Shown: positions 31,458 to 37,837 of the stretch, in pieces
Numbering within the stretch: position 1 is the stretch's first letter
Layout: each line of letters opens with the position of its first letter
NCBI GenBank assembly: GCA_007692755.1
Contig: REBL01000165.1
Span: 1 to 37,837, forward strand
DNA length: 37,837 nucleotides
DNA from: Nodularia sp. (in: cyanobacteria)
GTDB lineage: Bacteria; Cyanobacteriota; Cyanobacteriia; Cyanobacteriales; Nostocaceae
Reading direction: 5' to 3'
The notes under the pieces: model-generated
Database searches by the model: none
What the model was told of the DNA's origin: nothing
Seen by the model: only the letters and a program-made list of their open reading frames with translations
Translations under genes and position numbers: made by a program

Positions 31458-33119
31458 TTAGTTAAAATGAACTGGGTGATATGTGCTGTAGTAAGTTGGC
31501 ATTTCTAATCCCTGGATTTTTAAAACTTGCATTCGGTATAAAAATACCGCGCCAGTCATAATTTGGTTAGCTACATCAACGACTCGACGATTATTTAAAT
31601 CTGCCAAATAAGAACCTTTAATCCAGTTATTGAAGCTACCCATTGCCGGGCCACACCAGATTTGATAATCAATTTCCCGCCCTTTTTCACCAGAGTTAGA
31701 CCAACGGGAAGATAATCCTAAATACCAGCGAAAAATCAAAGCCATTTTCAGCTTAGGATTCTGGGCTGCTTTGTGCAATTTATCAGGATTACGTTGAGAT
31801 AAGTAATTAACTGTTTCCTGCCAAATCGCATCTAGATTAGTTTTGAAAATTTGTTTCTCTAGTTTTTCTCTTTCGGCAGCAGGGATATCTTCAATTGAAT
31901 CATAGTTTTTGTATAAATCAAATAGTTTTTGCGCTCTGAGAGGAAAGAGAGTTCCTCTTTTAAGAACTTGCAGTTTTACCCCCATTTCAAACATATCTGC
32001 GGCTGGAGCCATCATCACATCAGCCATCTCTGCCTGAGCTAGTAATTGTTTGGTATATTCCGAAGTTCCAGCTTCAATACAGGATTGGTTAATTGAACCA
32101 GTCACAACATAAGCAGCGCCCATCATAAAGGCAGCTAAGGCTGATTGTGGAGTGGCAATTCCTCCGGCTACTCCAATTCTGACTGGTTTTTCATAACCAT
32201 ATTGGCCTTGAATTTGATCTCTTAATTCCAAAATGGATGGTAACAGACAAACCAAAGGACGATTATCTGTGTGACCACCAGAATCTGCTTCTACGGTAAT
32301 ATCATCAGCCATAGGAATTTTGGCGGCTAGAGTTGCCTGTAATTCACTGATAAGACCTTGCTGGACTAATTTCTTGAGAATTTTGTAAGGGGCTGGTTCT
32401 AAAAATTTTGTCGCCACTTCTCGGCGAGAAATTTTAGCAATGACTTTATTTTTGATTTCGATTTCATTGGCTGCATTCAAACTTAGTCCGGCAACCCGGT
32501 AGTAAACGATGTTTTCACTCAAATCTAAGAAGGCAGATGCTTCTATTGTTCTGACTTGATATTTGAGATACAAATCAATCACACCGCGTTCTACAGCCGG
32601 GTCACTGGGACTGTGAAGTAAGTTAAAAGCGTAAGGGCCTTGGGGTAAGGCTTGCTGAATACGATTGATGGCTGCTTCCACACGGGCTGGAGATAAACCT
32701 CCTGCACCAAATGAACTTAAAATTTTCTCTTTCCCCAGTGCAATGACTAATTCTTCTGAAGCAATACCGTGAGCCATTGCACCAGTAACATAGGCATATT
32801 TCACATTGTGGAAATCTAGAAAATTGGGATCACCTAACTGTTTTATCTGCATGGCTGGAACAGACATTAACAGTTCTTGTCCTATTTTTCCATTTTGTAA
32901 ATGCAGCGACTCTCCTTCATTAGTTACACCAATTTTATCTTCAACTCTGATAATATAACAAGGTTTAGCTAGGTTTAGTAATTTAGCTTTTATACCATTT
33001 CCATCAAAAGATATGGTGTTTAAAGCACCTTGCCAAACTTGATTCTGGCTCACAAAGGAATGGGAAAGTTTTAAAAGTGAATTACCGCGTTTATGGTTGA
33101 GGAGATTATTGGTCAGCAT
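31458..33119 (-). CDS. PfaD/HglG-like FMN-dependent enoyl reductase
   Basis: A 553-residue protein of the PfaD family, which reduces the enoyl intermediates in PUFA and heterocyst-glycolipid-type synthases in trans. It is a TIM-barrel nitronate-monooxygenase-like flavoprotein. Typical segments are PFNFL-like AFNLLHSPSDP, VEADSGGHTDNRPLVCLLP (residues ~277-295), GVAGGIATPQSALAAFMMGA, and the ADMFEMGVKLQVLKRGTLFP and WCGPAMGSFNNWIKGSYL signatures near the end. The start is the ATG at 33119; an adjacent in-frame GTG at 33122 adds one residue. No strong ribosome site is seen. It sits 165 bp below the PfaB-like gene. Confidence 0.93.
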   Translation of the reverse strand: MLTNNLLNHKRGNSLLKLSHSFVSQNQVWQGALNTISFDGNGIKAKLLNLAKPCYIIRVEDKIGVTNEGESLHLQNGKIGQELLMSVPAMQIKQLGDPNFLDFHNVKYAYVTGAMAHGIASEELVIALGKEKILSSFGAGGLSPARVEAAINRIQQALPQGPYAFNLLHSPSDPAVERGVIDLYLKYQVRTIEASAFLDLSENIVYYRVAGLSLNAANEIEIKNKVIAKISRREVATKFLEPAPYKILKKLVQQGLISELQATLAAKIPMADDITVEADSGGHTDNRPLVCLLPSILELRDQIQGQYGYEKPVRIGVAGGIATPQSALAAFMMGAAYVVTGSINQSCIEAGTSEYTKQLLAQAEMADVMMAPAADMFEMGVKLQVLKRGTLFPLRAQKLFDLYKNYDSIEDIPAAEREKLEKQIFKTNLDAIWQETVNYLSQRNPDKLHKAAQNPKLKMALIFRWYLGLSSRWSNSGEKGREIDYQIWCGPAMGSFNNWIKGSYLADLNNRRVVDVANQIMTGAVFLYRMQVLKIQGLEMPTYYSTYHPVHFN

Positions 33120-33287
33120 CACATTTTAGCTTTTTAATTTTTCTGTAATCTGGGGATAAATCGTAGTGCAGGTATACTTACTGAATACAAGATTGCCTCA
33201 AATCGCAATTTTTTTACCTCAAAGGGGCGCAGAGGTACACAGAGGTTTGTCAAATGGACTCGTTACGAATGAAATGCTGTCCTAAAT

Positions 33288-36200
33288 TCAATGGCTTGAT
33301 TCTTCAAACATCTTTTGGTACAACTCTAGTTGTTGCTGTATGATGGCGCTGATTTGATGTAGTGATTCTTGTCTGAATTCTAGTAATGTAGCGTGGGTTT
33401 CTGTCATTTGGGAAGCGTTATGAATCAGCTTTTGATAGTGAGGATTACGTAAATTAGGTTGCGGATTTTTGGCAACAAAGCTATCACCTATGTAATCATC
33501 AGATAATAAGCTTTCATAATTTTCTGCTTCTGTGAACAAAACAGGATCATCGAGTAATTCTTCTTCAGGAAAAATAGTGCGATCGCTTCCAGCACTATGC
33601 GAAGCGCAATCGCACACCAAAACACTAGAAGCTTTATTACTCTGGTCTAAAGTCAGGCTTTCTTGTAAAGTATCGGTGATTAAGTTACTCATAAGACTCT
33701 TCGACTCAGTTACCATCAAATGTTTATCCCCAGAATATGTGGATTTGGCAAATTCACTAACTTGCAATAATTCATACTGTTGAGCAGAAGAATTATTTGA
33801 TGAGATAGAAAATGCTTCTGGGAATGTTTTTTGGTTATTCTCGCTGATAAATATGTCTTCAGTTTTATTACTACCCAACGAGATAGTTTCCATTCCTAAT
33901 TGATTTTGGCTGGAACTTTCCTGCGAGAGAGCATACAGTGGCGATAAATCCATTTCAACTCGATGACTCAACAGCTTTGCTAATACTCTGATAATAGAAA
34001 TATGCTCATCTATGCCTCTTCTATTCAGAGAAACTGCGACGTGTTCTTTGTCCTGGAGTGTTTTACTAATCCATCGTGAACAGTTACCGCCAACTCCTAC
34101 TTCAATAAAGATTTTAGCACCATCATTGTAGACACTGTTAACTAGCCGAGGAAAATCAAGCTCTTGACATAGATTTTGGGCAATGTTATGACCAATAGAA
34201 CTACTATCAAGAGGAATGGGTTTGTATTCTGCGGCGGAATAGAAAACAGTATTTTTGACTTTTTCAACAGGTGAAGTGTTTATTTTGGCGAGTTCATCAT
34301 ATTCAGAGCGCATTGGCTCACAATGAACTACGTGCTTGAGAGAAGTTGGAAAAGCAACACATTGGAGGTTTTCAATAACTCTCTCACAGGCTTGTGGTTC
34401 ACCAGCAATTATAACTTCATCTGGCGTATTTATGAGAGATAAATAAACGCGGTTTTCTGATTTAATGGCTTCTCTAACACGGGATACTGGACATAAAAGC
34501 ACATAGTTATTCCAAAGATTTTCGTCTGAAATATTATCCTTTGGAGGCAATCTCCAATACTCGCGCACGGCATCTTTGGAGCCAGCTAGCCTGGTTTTAA
34601 ACAAAGATGATGAAGATAAGTTTTGACTACTTTGGTTAAAGTTATTCCAAATACCCTGAGCAAACATCATGCTAATTTCGCCCAGACTATATCCAAATGC
34701 ACTTTTGGGCTGAATTTGAAAACAATCCTTGAGAATTGCCGTCATGAATCCAGTGAAGCATATTTCAAATTCAAGTAATGTTACTGGATCATCCATCCAT
34801 TTTTGTTCAATGGTTTCTAATTGCCTTCTTGATATTTTTTTTAAGCTTCTAGGATAAAACAATTTCTCTATACTAGCAGCCCGGTTGTAAATGCCTCTAT
34901 TGAGCAAGTCATCATAAATTTGGGGAAAGAAGCGGAAGAGATACCGGGCGATGCCAACATAAGCATTGAAAGAACCAGAGTAAACAAAAGCGATATTATT
35001 GTCTTTGCCTAGTGGTTTGGCTGTGAAATAGCTGCCTACAGGAGTTTGCCAGTCTTTACCTGTTTCAAAGGCAAGATTAACACCTTGGAAGGAGCGCTGA
35101 ATTTCCCGGTTTAATTCCTCTTGATTGCGTCCGAGAATAGACAGTGTGTAAGTTGGTTTTTGATGCTTTTGGAAAGCTGTAAAAGTTTCGCTGGCAGCAG
35201 CTTTAAGAGAGGAGCAATCAGTGATAGTGTGTTGTAGAGTTTGGATTTGCTCTAGTAAACTGGCTTGATCATCAGCTGCGATCGCAAACAAATAATAAGG
35301 AATTTGCTCTAAATACCTGTTACTATGCGTTGGCTGACCTACTTCCTCTGACAAAATTAAATGTGCATAACTCCCATCTACCTCCATACCGTTAACAGCA
35401 GCTATTCTGGTATCTGAAAACCAGGGTTTGGATTCCGCCGCTACATAAAAGGGGCTATTTTGCCAAATCTCTGGCATTTTGGGGCCAGACCACTGGGGAA
35501 CTACGGGAATATAGCTGCGATATAGACAAAGTGCTGTTTTGACTATACTAACTAACCCCGATACCGCATAGGTATGACCGACATTTGCTTTGGCACTACC
35601 CAGCGCACAACTAAGATTTGCTTCAGAGGTCCCATAAGCTTGCAGCAAACCCCGAATTTCTGACTCATCTTGTGATGGAATCCCACTACCAATAACTTCT
35701 AAATAGCTGATGTCTGTGGGTTTGATATTTGCCAACTGAAAAGCCTGTTGACAAGCTTGCGTTATTGTTTCTGCATCTATGGCAGTAGGAATTGAGTGGA
35801 TTTGAGATTTGGCATTTTCTACAAGACTGAGCGCGTCAATGACTGCATATATGCGGCTCTGGTCTTTTTTTGCGGTTTCATGGCGCTTTAAGACAATGGC
35901 GGCTGCACCTTCACCTACCATCCAGCCATTAGCATTTTCATCGTAACTGAGAGTATTCACGCCTGTGTTGATTGCAGTTGTTTGATTGCGGAGTAAAACA
36001 CTCGCACTATCCCCAGCTAGTTCTACTGCACCGACTAAAACAGCATCTACTTCTTTGTTAACCAGTAGCTTTTGTGCCATTTCTAAGGCTTTGAAAACAG
36101 AGCTTTGTGCAGCCGTTAATGTAAATGCTGCTCCAGTAAATTTCCACTGTTGAGAAATATCATTAGCTAGCTGATTCTCGATGTCTGAGGATGCAAGTTG

Positions 36201-36593
36201 TGTATTTTGAGAAAGCGCCAGTTCTTTGGCACTAACGATTACGACTGCAACCTTTGACCCTGGATGAATACCCGCATCTTTTAAAGCATTATCAGCTACC
36301 TGAAGCATCAAAAGTTCTTGAGGATGAAATTTATCCCCTGCTTCTGGGAAAATTTGGCAATCTTGAATGTATGCTCCTAATGGTGCGTTACCACCGTCAA
36401 AACCATATTTACTCAGTAGTTCTTCTGGCTTTTCTATTCCTTGCCATCGCTGTTCAGGCAGAGGAATAAAATGTTGTGTTCCTTCATAAATGCTCTGTTC
36501 AAAAGTATCTAAGCCTTGGCAGCCACCACCTAAGTAGCAGTCCATCCCCACAATCGCTATTTTAGGTATTTGATTTTGTGTTATTTTTTTCAT
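33288..36593 (-). CDS. PfaB-like protein: inactive ketosynthase plus acyltransferase
   Basis: From the ATG at 36593 (AGGAG seven bases upstream) it is 1101 residues. Residues ~10-420 form a ketosynthase-like domain, but the Cys of DTACSSS is Gln (TLTAAQSSV, Gln163) and the first catalytic His is Ile (EVIGSG), while the last His is kept (ANVGHT). Residues ~535-800 are an acyltransferase: SAFGYSLGEI carries the nucleophile Ser636 with Tyr for the usual His, and HCEPMRSEY the catalytic His. This matches PfaB/HglC-type subunits of PUFA-like synthases. A ~260-residue tail, largely disordered, ends in a helical segment (TETHATLLEFRQESLHQISA). A repeat-like sequence lies in that tail at 33577-33615. 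Confidence 0.88.
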   Translation of the reverse strand: MKKITQNQIPKIAIVGMDCYLGGGCQGLDTFEQSIYEGTQHFIPLPEQRWQGIEKPEELLSKYGFDGGNAPLGAYIQDCQIFPEAGDKFHPQELLMLQVADNALKDAGIHPGSKVAVVIVSAKELALSQNTQLASSDIENQLANDISQQWKFTGAAFTLTAAQSSVFKALEMAQKLLVNKEVDAVLVGAVELAGDSASVLLRNQTTAINTGVNTLSYDENANGWMVGEGAAAIVLKRHETAKKDQSRIYAVIDALSLVENAKSQIHSIPTAIDAETITQACQQAFQLANIKPTDISYLEVIGSGIPSQDESEIRGLLQAYGTSEANLSCALGSAKANVGHTYAVSGLVSIVKTALCLYRSYIPVVPQWSGPKMPEIWQNSPFYVAAESKPWFSDTRIAAVNGMEVDGSYAHLILSEEVGQPTHSNRYLEQIPYYLFAIAADDQASLLEQIQTLQHTITDCSSLKAAASETFTAFQKHQKPTYTLSILGRNQEELNREIQRSFQGVNLAFETGKDWQTPVGSYFTAKPLGKDNNIAFVYSGSFNAYVGIARYLFRFFPQIYDDLLNRGIYNRAASIEKLFYPRSLKKISRRQLETIEQKWMDDPVTLLEFEICFTGFMTAILKDCFQIQPKSAFGYSLGEISMMFAQGIWNNFNQSSQNLSSSSLFKTRLAGSKDAVREYWRLPPKDNISDENLWNNYVLLCPVSRVREAIKSENRVYLSLINTPDEVIIAGEPQACERVIENLQCVAFPTSLKHVVHCEPMRSEYDELAKINTSPVEKVKNTVFYSAAEYKPIPLDSSSIGHNIAQNLCQELDFPRLVNSVYNDGAKIFIEVGVGGNCSRWISKTLQDKEHVAVSLNRRGIDEHISIIRVLAKLLSHRVEMDLSPLYALSQESSSQNQLGMETISLGSNKTEDIFISENNQKTFPEAFSISSNNSSAQQYELLQVSEFAKSTYSGDKHLMVTESKSLMSNLITDTLQESLTLDQSNKASSVLVCDCASHSAGSDRTIFPEEELLDDPVLFTEAENYESLLSDDYIGDSFVAKNPQPNLRNPHYQKLIHNASQMTETHATLLEFRQESLHQISAIIQQQLELYQKMFEESSH
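33577..33615. repeat. Repeat-like palindrome inside the PfaB-like tail
   Basis: GTGCGAT (33577-33583) and ATCGCAC (33609-33615) bracket GCTTCC...GAAGCG. Read on the minus strand it encodes a short insertion-like string (VCDCASHSAGSDRT) in the disordered tail. The sequence resembles dispersed Nostoc repeats that begin in a GCGATCGC site. Confidence 0.45.
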
Positions 36594-36657
36594 CACCCAA
36601 CTCCTAAAGCTGTCATGTAAAACATTATGTGTAAATGTGTTTTAATCCCCTTTGCTG

Positions 36658-36724
36658 ATGAAGACGTGCGCCGAATTTCTGCTTGTGGTTGTTATATATT
36701 TCGGCGCATTGGCTGAGTCTTCAT
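36658..36724 (-). promoter_or_regulatory. Strong two-part hairpin between PfaA-like and PfaB-like genes
   Basis: Outer arms ATGAAGAC (36658-36665) / GTCTTCAT (36717-36724) and inner arms TGCGCCGAA (36667-36675) / TTCGGCGCA (36700-36708) are perfect and nested. It begins 12 bp past the PfaA-like stop. No T-run follows, so it is more likely an mRNA-stabilising or processing structure than a terminator. Confidence 0.5.
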
Positions 36725-36736
36725 AGAAAGTTGGGA

Positions 36737-37837
36737 TTAAATTTTTTCTAATTGTTGGGGTAAAACAATGCCTCTAGCGTCCATCATTCGGGTATATATT
36801 TTTCCTTGAGCATCGTGTGTGATCACATTAACAACCATTGCCGAGTTTGTCCTGGATTTGACTTCGCAAGAGATATACAACTTTTCACCAAAGGGGAGTT
36901 CTGCGAACTGCTCAAAGTCATTTATTTCTGAAGGTAAACAACCTACTTGGTGATAATATTGCGACCAAATCCACAGGGCATGAATCTGAACATCAACAAT
37001 GTAAGGGTTGAATGTTTGAACTGGAAATTGTCCTTGTTTTGTTGCTTCTACCTGAGGCACTAGGCAATCTATAGTTATAGTCTCAGGGCTAATATTTAAA
37101 ACACTTTCTACGCCCTGGAAAGCTGAACCATGAAATAAACTTGATGCCCCGTTTTGATAGAATGATGTGCTGATATCGGGGTTTGTGCGCTCCGGGTTAA
37201 ATAACTCATAAGTGGGAGCTACTGGAATTTGTTTTCGCAATTTGATATTAGCACTGAAATTATAACGGATTTTATCGGCATTCTTACTCCATACTTTAGC
37301 TTGAAATTCGATTTCATGATCATCAGATTTAGAAGTTTCGACTAAATCTAACGTGTATTCATTTGCTTGCTGACCATCAAAGATAATTCCCTTCAAAACC
37401 TTAAAGTTTTGGCAACTAAAGAATTTGTAACCGGGATAGAGTTGTTCACAGCTATTAGCAATCCAGGAAAAGGCACAAGTAGCGGGTAAGACTGGTTTGC
37501 CGGCAATTACGTGGTCAGATAGAAATGGGTTTGCAGCTAATGTTAATTGCCTCTGGATGCGAAAGCTTTTTAACTCTGGGTTTAATGCTCCTGGGGTGTA
37601 AACCAGAGGGCTACCAATTACTACTTGTGTAGTTGGCTGATTTTTATGTTCCAGTTCAGAAACTAACATCTGCGCCCCAGTTTCTAGGGGAATTGTCTCG
37701 ATATTGCGTTCAGCAAAAGCCTTTTTTAATTCTGGAGATACCATTCCACTATCCCAAGGCCCCCAATTGATGGCGACTACATGACAATTAGGATGGTTGC
37801 GTTTGAACAGATGGGCTGATTTGTTGAGAATTTCATT
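36737..37837 (-). CDS. PfaA/HglE-like polyketide synthase, C-terminal part (runs off right edge)
   Basis: The frame is open to the window edge, so only the last 366 residues are visible; the ATG at 37744 is internal. The first ~50 residues are the end of a ketoreductase domain (HLFKRNHPNCHVVAINWGPW, DSGMVSPELKKAF). The rest is a polyketide-type double-hotdog dehydratase: the first half has the catalytic His in FLSDHVIAGKPVLPATCAF, the second half FNPYIVDVQIHALWIW at the Asp position. A KR-DH ending is that of PfaA/HglE-type synthases, which also carry ketosynthase, acyltransferase and carrier domains upstream, beyond the edge. It should be the chain-building subunit for the downstream PfaB- and PfaD-like proteins. 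Confidence 0.87.
   Translation of the reverse strand, partial: NEILNKSAHLFKRNHPNCHVVAINWGPWDSGMVSPELKKAFAERNIETIPLETGAQMLVSELEHKNQPTTQVVIGSPLVYTPGALNPELKSFRIQRQLTLAANPFLSDHVIAGKPVLPATCAFSWIANSCEQLYPGYKFFSCQNFKVLKGIIFDGQQANEYTLDLVETSKSDDHEIEFQAKVWSKNADKIRYNFSANIKLRKQIPVAPTYELFNPERTNPDISTSFYQNGASSLFHGSAFQGVESVLNISPETITIDCLVPQVEATKQGQFPVQTFNPYIVDVQIHALWIWSQYYHQVGCLPSEINDFEQFAELPFGEKLYISCEVKSRTNSAMVVNVITHDAQGKIYTRMMDARGIVLPQQLEKI

Noticed and set aside
36737..37744. A complete 335-residue stand-alone dehydratase starting at the ATG at 37744
   Set aside because: The frame continues upstream to the window edge and encodes the conserved end of a ketoreductase (AINWGPWDSG), so the ATG is internal to a larger synthase.
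24427..37837. The standard heterocyst glycolipid (hgl) locus
   Set aside because: The PfaA/B/D-like core is similar, but the diiron oxygenase, ferredoxin, condensation enzymes and docked protein are not part of the hgl genes I know, and hetN/hetI/hglA-type neighbours are absent in view.

Overview
The window comes from a filamentous, Nostoc/Anabaena-type cyanobacterium. The sequence shows about fifteen copies of the HIP1 octamer GCGATCGC, dispersed 'CTCTGCG'-type repeats, short palindromic repeats and heptamer tandem repeats. Gene families that are mainly cyanobacterial are also present: a caspase-GUN4 fusion, a DUF6335 protein, a WD40 protein with a long uncharacterised N-terminus, and PUFA-synthase-like polyketide genes of the kind used for heterocyst glycolipids. 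The genus is an inference from these features.

Positions 1-6,000 hold the start of an exported HEAT-repeat protein running off the left edge, a broken hicA remnant before an intact hicB, two small divergent genes around a palindrome, a 34-residue lysine-rich protein, and the housekeeping genes glyS and murD. Positions 6,100-13,300 hold a caspase-like/GUN4 fusion, a large SNF2-family helicase, a HicA-HicB toxin-antitoxin pair with a perfect operator, and a SWIM zinc-finger protein. The toxin-antitoxin pair separates the helicase from the SWIM gene, a likely functional partner. Positions 13,200-18,100 hold a metallo-beta-lactamase-fold protein, a SnoaL-like protein, a small exported protein, a WD40 protein and a miniature inverted-repeat element nested inside another palindromic repeat.

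Positions 18,100-24,400 look like a stress-protection island. DUF6335 is divergent from a co-directional run of DUF2267, a DJ-1/PfpI-four-helix fusion, an SRPBCC protein, a small membrane-anchored protein, a zinc alcohol dehydrogenase, a cupin and a manganese catalase. Its leader carries a terminator-like hairpin. The alcohol dehydrogenase contains a 21-nt in-frame insertion that splits what would have been a HIP1 site.

Positions 24,400-37,837, all on the minus strand, are a biosynthetic cluster that continues off the right edge. In transcription order it has the KR/DH end of a PfaA/HglE-like polyketide synthase, a PfaB-like protein whose ketosynthase domain has Gln for the catalytic Cys, a PfaD-like FMN enoyl reductase, an AurF-type diiron oxygenase, a [2Fe-2S] ferredoxin, two tandem condensation-type acyltransferases, a free-standing acyl carrier protein, and a protein with a TubC-type N-terminal docking domain joined to about 560 residues that I cannot assign. 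The simplest model is that a PUFA-type synthase makes an acyl chain, the diiron enzyme and its ferredoxin oxidise it or a partner amine, and the paired acyltransferases, the carrier protein and the docked enzyme release or conjugate it. I do not recognise this combination as a described pathway. It is the main candidate for something new here.
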